64,000 nucleotides of DNA from Pseudopyrenochaeta lycopersici (lineage: Eukaryota; Ascomycota; Dothideomycetes; Pleosporales; Pseudopyrenochaetaceae). The notes beneath the pieces were generated by a model. The model searched no databases, was not told where the DNA came from, and saw nothing but the letters and a program-made list of their open reading frames with translations. This document shows positions 54,800 to 64,000 of the stretch, piece after piece. The stretch is taken from NCBI GenBank assembly GCA_003313425.1, contig NHZP01000006.1, positions 1,612,001 through 1,676,000 of the forward strand, read 5' to 3'. The translations under genes and the position numbers were made by a program. Within the stretch, counting starts at the first letter, position 1; every line of letters starts with the position of its first letter.

Positions 54800-56600
54800 G
54801 CCTATCTGACCTGTCTCTGGTTTAAGGTCTTAGTGGTGGTGAAATGAACTAAGTTCTTGTGATCCGTGAATATCGTAAGATCTGAGCAACTCTCTGCGTA
54901 GATTCGCTAGTGGTTAAGGGCGTCGACGACTGCTATGAGCTCTTTGTTATGCACGTCGTAGCGTTCTTCGGCGTCTATAAATTTTCTTGAGTAGTACGCG
55001 ATTAGGTGCTATTTTCTATCGCGTTCTTGTTTCGCCGTTGCACCTAGTGCAAGGTCTGAGGCATCTGTTTCAAACTGTAGGGGTTCTCCTGTTTGGAATG
55101 CAATTAGCACTAGTAGTGTGATGCAGGCTTCCTTAAGCATCTAGAATGCTTTCCTTTGTTTATTTCCCTATTCCTATTTCGTATCTTTTCTTGTAAGTTT
55201 AGTAAGTAGGATAGATTTTTTAGAGAAGTCCTTAATAAATTGTCAGTTAAAGTTAATAAATCCTATAAATAACTGTATGTCTTTAACTATTTTAGGTTCA
55301 GGCTATTCTTTTACTACTCTTATTTTTTCTTTGCTTATCTTTACTCTGTGTGCACCTACTGTGTATCCTAGGAATTTAACTTCTTCCTTATAGAACTCGC
55401 ATTTCTTAGGTTTAAGCAGCAAACTAAATCTTCCTAAGCAGGTAAGAACTGTTTTAACGTGCTTAATGTGTTCCTGTAGATTATTAGAGTATACAAGGAT
55501 ATTATTAAGGTATGCGATAACGAATACGTCTAGGTATTCCCTTAACACATTATTAATAAGTGCTTAGCATGTCGCTAGTACATTAGTAAGACTAAAAGGC
55601 ATTACTATATACTCGTAGTAGCTATAGCGTGTTCTGAACGCGGTCTTCTATTCTTTACCTTCCTTTATGCGAATGAGGTTGTACGCTCCTCTTAAGTCTA
55701 ATGCTGTAAAGACTTTTATAAAGGCTAGTTAATCCCGTAATTCTGCTATGTTTAGTAAAGGGTATTAATTCTTTATTGTGATGTCGTTAAGTTTCTAGTA
55801 GTTAACGCATAATCTTAGCTTCCTATTCTTTTTTAGTACGAATAGTATAGGGTATCCTGCTAGCGACTGTAATTCCCTAATAAATCCCTTTTTTAAGTTC
55901 GTCTTAATGTATTCGCGCAGGGTCTTAAGTTCTTTTTCTGATAAACTGTAAATTGGGCCGAAAGTTGGTTGCTTTCCTTCCTATAGGATAATCTCATGAT
56001 CCTAGGGTTGATGCTTAGGCAGTGCTTTTATAGTTGTCTCTTCCTAAAAGAGTGACTCGTATTCTTTATACTTGTTGGGGATTACTGGAGTTGCGCTTTG
56101 CTCCTTAACTCTAGCTTGTTGGTCTAAGGGCCTCCTATTGGTACCTGCTGAGTCGGACCCTCGTGTCCTGAGGCCGTCCTTATTTGAAGTGAGGATTCTG
56201 ATCGTCATCTTCTCATCTACCTGGGCACTCAGCCGCAGCGTAGGCTTGCTCGTGGTTGCGTCTGTTCTACAGTATTTAAACGAGAACTTTTTCTTTTTCT
56301 AATCTATGTCTGGACTATGTTCCCTTAACTATAGGAGTCCTAGTATCACATTATGCTGTAATAGTCTGAAGACGTCTAGGTCAATCGTTTCCCTATGGTT
56401 CTGGATGATGAGTTGCACGCTCCGTACTTCGTGTGTGATTACGGACTCTGATAGCATTGGTTGCCTATTAGTGACTGTTAATGGATATAGGACTAATTTT
56501 AACGATAGGATAAGGCCAGCTTGTTCTATCGCTCGCGCAGAAATATAGCTCTGTTGTGCTCTGGAATCTACTAGCGCCTTTATCCAGCTTCTGTTAAGCT
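54800..56600 (-). pseudogene. Inner Gypsy protease, reverse transcriptase and RNase H (damaged)
   Basis: The protease site at 56557-56571 reads Val-Asp-Ser-Arg-Ala where Asp-Ser-Gly is required. The reverse transcriptase has an open piece at 55548-55303 with the usual surroundings (FVIAYLNNILVYS, KKCEFYKEEVKFLGY). Its active site at 55501-55512 is Tyr-Leu-Asn-Asn instead of Tyr-Leu-Asp-Asp. RNase H stretches follow near 55030-54800. All key losses are G-to-A on the coding strand. Confidence 0.8.
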
Positions 56601-57459
56601 TAATATTTAGCTTAAGGAGTTCTTGTGTGCCTGTTGCGCATAGGGTTCGCGGTTTTGGCCTATTAGTGGGCGTGACCCTAAAAAAGGCTCCTCCTAATAC
56701 CCGTTTAGTGTCTTAATGTCTTTATGCTTAAGATAATCTGAGTTGAGGCACGTTTGCTATTATCGCTAATTACATTCTCTATTGAAGACCAGCTGCATCG
56801 CTATAGTAGCCGCAGGGTCGTTATTTCCTAGGAAGTAGAGGACAGTCCTCTTATCCTATAGGTGGTTGTCGCATTTAACTTCAAGACAATCATACCATTG
56901 GTATTTGCATTGGTGAAACAAGTAAGGGAAGTATCTCTGTTCCGTTTTACTTGAATAATAGATCGTGCACAAGTCTGTGGTACAAAAGGACCAGTGGACG
57001 ACACCGTGTCGCTTATTGCGTGGATCTATTAAGTAGTCTGGTACTAGTTTCTATAGTCCTTTACGCATAGTATGTAGGGTCTAAGCCGCCTTAGCGTGCT
57101 TATACATTTCTCAGGCTTCTTCTTCTGTAAGATGCTAGAGAGGGTTAACATTCTCTTTATTATCCTCCTAATACATTTATTGTTCAAGCTGCGTATAAAT
57201 ATCTTGCTTCTTACCGTCTGTAAGTATAATTTCGCTGTAGGAGTTAACTTAAAGGTACCCTTATTATACTAGGTTCTTAGTGTTTAGTACATAGAACGTG
57301 TCTTCCCGTGTTAGTAGTAGCATTATTTAGTATTATAGTACGTATTTAGGGGTCTTAACTACTAGGGGTTCTAGTGCCTATGTTTGTCTAGCTCGTCAAA
57401 GTTTCTGTAGTGCGTCCCTAACGCTTGCGGGTTACTATACTTCCTTAGCTTTTTCTACC

Positions 57460-58826
57460 TATTCTTATGTTACCTTTGTATAATGTTCGGGATAACGGTA
57501 GTGTTCCCGCAATATATCTTGCATCGCTTGTTCAGCCAGAATAATCGTACTTATTCCTTGTTTTATAGCTGCTTCCCATTCTTCTAGGGTTAACGCGTTA
57601 ATGTATTGTGCTTCATACATATATTGTGCGTATAGTTGGCGGTTAAGTTCTGCGATATCTTTTTCCGCCTCCGTAAGCGTCAATAGCCTTAGAGTTCCTA
57701 GTCAATATCGTTTCTAGAAGTTTTCCTTTTTCTAATCCTTAGTCAAGAGCACTATAGTATTATTAAAGTTTTCCTCCGCATCTTTATAGACTAGAGACAG
57801 GGAGCTGCTGCTCTCTTCCTCCTCGTTGCTATACTAGGTTCCTAGAATCCCTTTTTTAGTAGGTTCCAGGAGAGGTAGCTGTAACAACTCCGTGTCTTAG
57901 GCCTCTTCCTCTTAGGTTGCGACGACTTCCTATGTTTCGTCGTCACTATATTCTTCCTTTACTACTATTATATTAATCTAGGGGGTTACCTTATTCTTTC
58001 TTCTACAGTCCTTAGCTATATAGCCTTTCTTATTACAGTTAAAACAGGTTATTTCTTTTTTCTTTCCGCCCTTACCCGACTTTTCCTTATTAAGGTTATC
58101 TAAATACATTACCTTAGGGCCCCCTAACAGGTACTGTCCGGGCACTCCCTGTGGTTAATACTAATGTCGTAGGCGACTATTATTTGGCTTATTGCGGTGA
58201 TCCTTCTAGAGTTTCTTATCTTCTTTTGTTTATCCTAGTAGTCGTCCTCTAAGTCGCATACAGAGCTTATAGAGCTCTATATCTAGTTAGATAGTTTCAT
58301 TGATTAGGTCGTCCAGTGTCGTGATTCTCGTGCCCGTACGCATGAGCTCAGTCTAGACGTCCGCTTTCAGGCCTTGTTTATACATAGTTTTTAGGGTGTC
58401 GTCATTCTAACTAGTCTGTCTGGCGTAACCTAGAAATTCGTTGGTGTAGTTGGCTGCAGACCTGGTTTATCGCATGTTTTAGATCTTACGCTCTGCAATA
58501 GTTGCCACGTTTAGGAGCCCGAACGCTTGGCGCATGCAGGTTTTAAATCTTTCTGTATTTTCGAACATGACGATAAGTTCTTAAGGCTTCTCTTTATCAC
58601 TCATGTACTCGACTAGGTGGGGTTTTACCTATTTGGCAGCTTCGCCTCTCATGTAGCTTAACATAAGTACTGCTTGGTCGTCGTCGTCTATAGTGGTTGC
58701 GTTAAACTTGAAGAACAGGTCGAACTAGAGTAGCCAGTCTTCGAGCTTAAACCGATCCCCATAGAAGAGGTCCGGTTTGGCGACAGCGTTGCCTGGCCTT
58801 GTGGCATAATAGTTGGTGGTCTCCAT
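57460..58826 (-). pseudogene. Inner Gypsy gag (capsid and zinc knuckle)
   Basis: From an ATG at 58826 (METTNYYATRPG) the frame reads as Ty3/Gypsy capsid: LFYGDRFKLEDWLL, LMLSYMRGEAA, TRSAANYTNEFLGYAR, GLKADV. It is broken by TAG/TAA at Trp, Gln and Arg positions. The zinc knuckle at 58005-58046 reads CFNCNKKGYIAKDC, with its His replaced by Tyr. A 72-residue open piece (57683-57465) lies in the linker to the protease. Gag forms the particle in which reverse transcription occurs. Confidence 0.8.
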
Positions 58827-58837
58827 CTCAGTGTCAC

Positions 58838-58858
58838 TTATCTTGAGGGTGTTTAAAG
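58838..58858 (-). promoter_or_regulatory. Putative primer-binding region of inner Gypsy
   Basis: The 21 bp after the 5' LTR, containing TTAAACACCCTCAAGATAAG on the element strand, is conserved in the outer Gypsy (59901-59921) apart from mostly C-to-T changes. It does not start with the usual TGG of 3'-end tRNA primers, and I cannot match it to a tRNA. Confidence 0.4.
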
Positions 58859-59251
58859 TGTAAAGAATCTTAAAGGCTATTAGTAAGGATAACTAATAAG
58901 ACTGCAAGGTTAGTTCTCTGGGATAGAGTAAGGGACTAGATAGAAGGGGGTTTAGTACTAAGACAGTAAGAGGGTGCTTCTGTAAAGAGTACTAAGGGTT
59001 AAGAATAATTAGTATTGCTATCACTATACTGTAGAGTATAATATTAAGTTGAACACAATAAGCTATAAGGGTTCATTGTGGTGATCTATATACATAACGC
59101 GCTCGTCGCGCTCGCCGCGAGCGCTGCGAGCGCTCGTCCTTGGCGGAGCGAGCGGTCACGTGACGCGTGACAGAGTGGAACACTGGCGCTTCTTGACTGG
59201 CTGTCAGTACCTGGGGCTCTCCCTCCCTGTCCAGGATTCCAGATCCTAACA
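58859..59251 (-). repeat. Inner Gypsy 5' LTR (393 bp)
   Basis: Same as 52325-52686 plus a 31-bp expansion of CGCTCG/CGAGCG motifs around 59100-59135, which can form a strong hairpin. Confidence 0.9.
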
Positions 59252-59256
59252 CGAAC

Positions 59257-59900
59257 ATAGCTTTTCTGTTTACCTGTATAGTTTATTCTTCCTTTTCTAT
59301 AGCTCTATAGTTCCTAGTTTAGTTTATATAGTTTATTATTAATCCTTATATAGTTATTAATTAGGTTATTTAGGTCTTTAATAATAAATCCCGTTCTTAT
59401 AAGTTCCTCCCTAACCTATAGTTTTAGGCCCTACTAGAATATTCTTTTAAAGGCTTTATTATCCTATCTAATAATTATAGAGTATTATTTAAACCTATTA
59501 GCGTAGTTAGCGACAGAGGTGTGTTATTTTAGTTCCTGTATATATTATTCTACCGCAACTTTTTTAGTCTGCATCCTAAAGATCTGCTAGATATGTTTTT
59601 TAAACTTATCCTAATCTTTAAACATTTCTGTGTTCTCTGCATCTATAATTCCTTAGTCTATATATTATTCTAGTTATAGTGTAACCTAGTCTAGTACTTC
59701 ACCTGTAAGGTAAGTAATAGTAATAGGTGCCTTATTACTCTTATTAATATCCTTGTAGAGGTAAAAGTAAAGGTTAAGTTAGAGTAACTATCCTTTAAGG
59801 TGTTATTAGTTACTACTAAATATAGTAGGTTTGCTAATTAGACGTCCTTTAGTAGACATAGTTAAAGAATTAAGGGTAGCTACGTATTTACTAGGGCTGC
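59257..59900 (-). pseudogene. Outer Gypsy gag, N-terminal part
   Basis: The minus strand reads capsid-like sequence with stops: SNKAPITITYLTGE, DAENTEMFKD, KKHI, RMQTKKVAVE, ANYANRFK, REELIRTGF. It is cut at 59256 by the inner element and continues at 52320, where the zinc knuckle is found. Confidence 0.7.
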
Positions 59901-59921
59901 TTATCTTAAGAGTAATTAAAA

Positions 59922-60316
59922 TATTAAAGATCTAATTAAGTAGTTATAATATAAAGTAACTAGTATTAACTAGTAGGTATCTTTAGAGTATTCTTTAGAT
60001 GTACAGGCTAGGTTAAAGGTAGAAGTATTAAATAGTAGTATACTCGTAGATTATCTTAAGTTAATCACACTGTGCTGTAGGGCCACATTATGCGAGTCTA
60101 TATACATGATTGTCTTATAGGATTCCTATCAGGCCCCCTCTAGGATTTCTGGGTTTGTCTCCGTCCCATGGGACATAGTCCGTCTTGGCGTGGGTTTCCT
60201 GGGATCACGTGATCCTGGCGTTATCGGTTGGTTCAGAGGCTCAGTCTCCTCGCTGGCCGTCCGTGCCTCTTCCCTTATCCTCATAACCGCCGCCTTTCTA
60301 CTTCCTGTTCGTAACA
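59922..60316 (-). repeat. Outer Gypsy 5' LTR (395 bp)
   Basis: Begins TATTAAAGATC and ends GTAACA, then ATATA. Confidence 0.9.
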
Positions 60317-60321
60317 ATATA

Positions 60322-61502
60322 GTAGAGTACTCCTTAAGGTTCTAGGCCTATTTTTATAATATAGTTCTAAAATAGTTTAGTTTCTTTTCTAAGTATAGTA
60401 ATTTATCTATTTTATAAGATAACCCTAGTAGGTACCTATAACTAAACCTAAACCTATACGTCTATAACCTTAGCCTTAACCCAACCTAGAGTCCGTGCGA
60501 CTCAACCCTAACCTATACATATAGTCCGTGCGACCTAACTCTAACCCCAACCCACTCATCTATAACTCTATACCCAACCTATACCTATAGCGGGTACCTA
60601 TAACCCATTTGCTACCCTAATTATAGGAAGAGATTTGGGGCTCCAAATTGTAAGTGCTCGTGCGTGTCCCTATTTCTCGTGAAAATCATGATCTACAAGT
60701 CTATAATGTCAATGTTTTTGCACGGAATAATTAATTTCGTATACGTAGTAGAGAAACAGTGCAAATGTGCATATGAATGTTGACAAGCTGCGTCAGTAAA
60801 ATTTTGCATTAAGTAAAAGGCTAGTAGCTGAATGCATATTATCTTCACCAAACGCAAGGTCGCTACCTGATGTGGGAAATGCAGTAGCAGTCAGCCGCAG
60901 GATATGATGCTCTGACTGGCCCGCCGCATTGTTCAATAATAGTAATAACGGTGTGCTAGCTGCAGGTCAGAGCTATGCGAAATTCCAATACAAGGTGCAT
61001 GGAGGTTCCGCTTATCTGATAAATGGCGATTCAAGAATACTTAGGTATGTTACTCTTGGCTTCCGCACGGACTGAAATTAATGCAGGTCCATCAAGGAGA
61101 GGCTCCCAATGAGGGTTGCCTAATGCGGGTGAGTATTGTGGCGTATGTTCTCCCTTGGAGTTCTCGTGTCGGGGATTGTAAGTGGCTGACGTGGGTCGCG
61201 TCGGCTGACGAGGAGCCAATGAGAGAAGAATTTACACGAGACTTAACCTTAAAACACGAGCAAGCTGCACATCTTATTGATTCTTAAGGGTGATAAGCTC
61301 TGCACGCCGTGGCGCTAAGCCTTATTATCGATATGTAAGCTTATGTCTGAGCGATCCCAATCTCCATGCTGTGGCTCAACGACATTAACATTTTGTTATC
61401 TTCTATAAAGCGTGGCCGGGCTTCTCAAATGTTTATCTGCAGTTTGACAAGACCTTCGTTCCTCAAATTCTACTCCCTTTGCCTCGTAGGCATCTTTAAA
61501 GC
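60322..61502. other. Intergenic stretch with degenerate CCCTAACC-rich repeat
   Basis: 60460-60600 has loosely repeated units containing AGTCCGTGCGAC and ACCCTAACC, and a T-poor strand. The rest to 61502 has normal composition with no supported ORF. TATAAAG at 61404-61410 is a likely TATA box for the gene at 61503. Confidence 0.5.
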
Positions 61503-62105
61503 ATGAAGTATATCGTTCTGATGGCCACGCTCATTTCCAGCGCTGTAGCAGCGCCTTCTTTACGATCTGAGCAATGCCCTACCATTCCTCAGATTGCCCC
61601 AAATGGTCAACTCCCGCCGAACACTCTCTCGCCAGCCTTTCTATTGCCCATCTCGCAAAAGAAGCCAAACAAGGCTTATCCAGGTGGCCAATTAGCGATC
61701 GTCTCACCTAACAACAAATGCACACTAACTCGCTTCGACATCCCCGCATCAGCTCGCAACAAGACGTGCAGCCTCGCGCTCTTCCTGGGTGGCTGCGGCG
61801 AGGAACAGCATGAAAATGGCCCCGGAAATATTATCTTCCAAGGCAACATCGGCGTGCGATACCCGGTCCCAGGCGAGACGACGTACAGCAACCAGCCACC
61901 ATTAAGTCCTCCTTTTACGGATGCGCCGTTGATCAAGCTTGGTAATGCTTATCGCCTTGGTGGCGGTCCTTGCGATTACACCCCTGGGCAGGCGTTCACG
62001 AGCGTCGGAGGGAGTATTTGTAGTAATGATACGAGATTGGAATTTTCTCAGTCTGATGGCGGGCGTGGCAGGTGCCCGGTTGGGTTCCATATTATCATTT
62101 CTTGA
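61503..62105 (+). CDS. Secreted protein with But2-like C-terminal domain
   Basis: A single exon of 200 residues. A clear signal peptide (Met1 to about Ala17, cleavage near AVAA) is followed by a domain with the pattern I associate with the fungal But2 C-terminal family: QKKPNKAYPGGQLAIVSPNN near the start, FDIPAS...KTCSLALFL in the middle, and a final Cys-rich RCPVGFHIII. Six Cys after the signal peptide suggest disulfides outside the cell, and there are two N-glycosylation sites (NKT, NDT). Biochemical function is not known to me. The gene has normal codon use and is not affected by RIP. TATAAAG lies about 95 bp upstream. Confidence 0.65.
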   Translation: MKYIVLMATLISSAVAAPSLRSEQCPTIPQIAPNGQLPPNTLSPAFLLPISQKKPNKAYPGGQLAIVSPNNKCTLTRFDIPASARNKTCSLALFLGGCGEEQHENGPGNIIFQGNIGVRYPVPGETTYSNQPPLSPPFTDAPLIKLGNAYRLGGGPCDYTPGQAFTSVGGSICSNDTRLEFSQSDGGRGRCPVGFHIIIS

Positions 62106-63087
62106 TCGCATTTAGAAGACATATTTAAGCTTTGCCGCATAAGATAATGTTTACATTATACAAAATATAATACAATCAAAATCGAGGGTTCCCACCTACT
62201 TCATCTGGTGGATGCCGGTTCCCGGAAAATTAAGCGGTGTGGCCGTGTGGCTGGTTGACTGGTGGAACACGTTAGTTAGTGCGAAAAACCATTGACTTGA
62301 TCCTACTCCAAGAACCATTATAGGTTGTTAGTTACTCTCCTAGAATACCTATTATAATGCGCTCGTAAGAAATCTAGCTATTGCTAGTATAGAATTGCTT
62401 TTACTACGTATAGAACCTAGCCTCTAGAGGCTTTAACGAATCTTTCGGGTGATTCTTGTTACTAATTGTTCTGCAGCGTCCCTAGCAGGTTAGTGGAAGA
62501 GAAGCAACTAGTCTAACCGTATCGTTAGGTTTATTTAGGCATATACTCAACACCTTATAACTCTACAACTAGAGTAGATACGGTGAATCTAGAAACTGCA
62601 TCTTGTTTGAAGTAGCAGATTGTTGTAAATTTGCATGGAAACTAGGCAACATTTACCTAATTAATCTCTATTCTAGTAGTTCAGTTAACACTCGTTCTAG
62701 GAACGGCCTGCGTTCTAAGTCACTATTCTTGAGTAGGGTCGCTCTAGGTATCTTTGAAACTACTGGATAACCCTCTACGAAGGCTAAATACGGATTGCTT
62801 AGGTTCTGGCGTGACATACGGACTTCTACTTTGCACGATCCTGTTGCCTATAAAAACCGGGAGCTTAGACGTTTTTAGCTATTGGATGGGGTCCTAGAAC
62901 CTACACGGTACACCTAATGATAATTGGGAGTTATAATCCTTTTAGAAAGTTTGAATACGAAATCGGGATTCATGAAATTGAAAACTCTTGTGATATCTAT
63001 TACATCTACCTAATACATCTGCTATAAGTCTTATTTTAAACAAGGAGGCTATATATAAATATTTTGTAATCCTATCCTTAAAGAATT
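62106..63087. other. Intergenic stretch, nothing recognised
   Basis: Normal to AT-leaning composition with no supported ORF, RNA gene or element end. The right edge (GAATT, 63083-63087) is the presumed target duplication of Copia copy C. Confidence 0.4.
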
Positions 63088-63210
63088 TGTTAGCCAACAC
63101 GGTTAGCTCCTCACGTGCTCTGTTATATAAGCATCCACAGGGTATATAGTTCCCTTGTGTCTCATTTGATAGGAATCAACCTAGTTCCTCCTGCCTGCTG
63201 CCCACCAACA
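63088..63210 (+). repeat. Copia C 5' LTR (123 bp)
   Basis: TGTTAGCCAAC...CCACCAACA. Confidence 0.95.
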
Positions 63211-63221
63211 GTTATGAGCCC
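63211..63221 (+). promoter_or_regulatory. Copia C primer-binding site (initiator tRNA-Met half)
   Basis: GTTATGAGCCC directly follows the LTR; complementary to GGGCTCATAAC of initiator tRNA-Met. Confidence 0.8.
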
Positions 63222-63426
63222 GGTTTGCACCTCCTAAGCTACGCAACTCTGCACGAATATAGCTTTAGACGTGTAACTGATAACAACTACGTTCACCTTT
63301 ACCCGTTGTGTCTATTGACAGCTAGGTCAGCGTCAAAGACCTATATAGTCGACAAGTGTCGCTATTTAACCAGAACTGTTGCTCTCCGCATAGAGATCAG
63401 TTTGGTGATTGATCACTGAGATCACG

Positions 63427-64000
63427 ATGTCGTACAACGACGCAGGAGTCACACGAGTGACTGTTTTACTGGATAAACCAGCCGACTGGGAGTCGTGGTT
63501 CCAGCTACGACGAGAGAAAGCTGTCGTAGATGGCATTTGGAAGTACCACGACATCTCAAAACCAAAGGATGAGCTACCAAAGCTTAGAGAACCAACTAGA
63601 CCGTTACCTAGCGATATACGGCCAGGAGCGACAGAGATCAGCCAGCTAGACGCAGCTGAAAAGGCATTATACAGTGATCTCCTTCAAGACTGGAGATACA
63701 AAAGAGCAGAGTATATGAAACTTAAGCAGAAGGATGGTGAGCTCCTTCTTGACATCAGCCGTACGATTGCTGCTCGACACCTTTACCTTATTAGCGGAAA
63801 AGATGAGGCGTACGATCGACTGGTCACTCTCAAGAAGCAGTTTGCGCTAACAGCTGCCTCACGAAGCAGAGAGCTGACTATCAAATATCGAGCTCTGCAG
63901 GACGGTCCTCAGAGTCGAGATCTTGAGCAATGGCTTAACGACTGGATTCACATTACCAACCAAGGCGGGGAGGCAGGTCTCCCTGAAACAACAGGTTATC
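63427..64000 (+). CDS. Copia C gag-pol polyprotein, N-terminal 191 codons
   Basis: The ATG at 63427 starts MSYNDAGVTRVTVLLDKPAD, the same as copy A. The frame is open to the window end, with only a few substitutions relative to copy A (for example Arg to Lys in the stretch before AEYMKLKQ). No RIP-type stops are seen. This is the gag part only; whether the rest is intact cannot be seen here. As the cleanest copy it is a candidate source for the family. Confidence 0.9.
   Translation, partial: MSYNDAGVTRVTVLLDKPADWESWFQLRREKAVVDGIWKYHDISKPKDELPKLREPTRPLPSDIRPGATEISQLDAAEKALYSDLLQDWRYKRAEYMKLKQKDGELLLDISRTIAARHLYLISGKDEAYDRLVTLKKQFALTAASRSRELTIKYRALQDGPQSRDLEQWLNDWIHITNQGGEAGLPETTGY

Larger units (their letters stand above)
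52325..59251 (-). mobile_element. Inner Ty3/Gypsy retrotransposon inserted in the outer one
   Basis: LTRs at 52325-52686 (362 bp) and 58859-59251 (393 bp) are flanked by CGAAC at 52320-52324 and 59252-59256. The 31-bp length difference is a GC-rich expansion in the right LTR. The complement of the polypurine tract (CTATCCTTCTCCTTCTTTAG) follows the left LTR, so it reads on the minus strand, like its host element. Total length is 6.9 kb. It is less mutated than the outer element, as expected for the younger insertion. Confidence 0.95.
46852..60316 (-). mobile_element. Outer Ty3/Gypsy retrotransposon, RIP-degraded, containing another Gypsy
   Basis: 395-bp LTRs at 46852-47246 and 59922-60316 are flanked by ATATA at 46847-46851 and 60317-60321. 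The complement of the polypurine tract (CTATCCCCCCTTCTAG) follows the left LTR, so the element reads on the minus strand with its 5' end at the right. Without the inner element it measures about 6.5 kb. The right LTR is less mutated than the left: GGGTTTCCTGGGATCACG against GAGTTTCCTAGGATTACG. Confidence 0.93.
63088..64000 (+). mobile_element. Ty1/Copia retrotransposon, copy C (5' part, runs off the window)
   Basis: A 123-bp LTR at 63088-63210, identical (inverted) to those of copies A and B, is followed by the same primer-binding site and the gag start. Orientation is plus, opposite to A and B. Confidence 0.95.

Noticed and set aside
56072..56548. Plus-strand ORFs of 76 and 80 codons in the inner Gypsy
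   Set aside because: Antisense to the protease/reverse transcriptase region, with no motif; unlike 52787-53239 they show no protein-like cysteine pattern.

Overview
The window is filamentous ascomycete DNA, most likely an Aspergillus or Penicillium relative (Eurotiales). The evidence is short phase-0 introns with GT...AG ends and CTAAC-type branch points, two genes for PAF/AFP-type antifungal proteins, a DUF3632 gene, a But2-type secreted protein, and many fungal transposons. Large parts are AT-rich, with the C-to-T / G-to-A decay expected of repeat-induced point mutation (RIP). Normal-composition islands sit between them. There are very few intact host genes; transposons fill most of the 64 kb.

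Layout, left to right. 1-412: 3' end of an unknown gene. 640-1625: an anonymous block that recurs at 16546-22860. 1784-3183: a hAT-like non-autonomous element with an 8-bp target duplication. 3301-4750: two elements ending TGTGC...GCACA with 4-bp duplications, one a large foldback. 4908-13709: a three-level nest, a pogo-type remnant containing a second pogo-type element that contains a Copia element. 15116-15543: the first antifungal gene (paf1), followed by a broken copy of the DUF3632 gene. 17185-22560: a nearly intact Copia (copy A). 23119-25060: remains of a GH18 class V chitinase gene. 26231-31575: a second RIP-damaged Copia. Two MITE-like elements follow. 34311-40171: a second antifungal gene (paf2), whose 77-bp first intron has been enlarged to 5.5 kb by a mutated Copia (copy B); all its coding exons are still open. 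40746-41798: the DUF3632 gene. 43716-45838: a pogo/Fot1-type transposon. 46390-60321: a hAT remnant followed by a Gypsy element that contains a second Gypsy. 61503-62105: a But2-type secreted protein. 63088-64000: the 5' part of a third Copia (copy C), apparently intact.

The paf1 and paf2 loci, including promoter, gene, 3' flank and DUF3632, are two copies of one ancestral segment. They evolved differently: paf1 kept a normal intron but lost most of its DUF3632 neighbour, while paf2 kept DUF3632 and took a retrotransposon into intron 1.

The observations I find most worth following are these. (1) There are two antifungal paralogues, one with a transposon inside an intron. (2) The Copia families have primer-binding sites that match anticodon arms of two different tRNAs, initiator Met and Lys(CUU), both ending at tRNA position 39. 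(3) Copia copy B has heavily and strand-asymmetrically mutated interior sequence between two unmutated LTRs. (4) The inner Gypsy carries an opposite-strand ORF with a Zn2Cys6-type cysteine spacing, and the outer Gypsy also has an opposite-strand ORF in the same place. All comparisons were made by eye; no database search was run.
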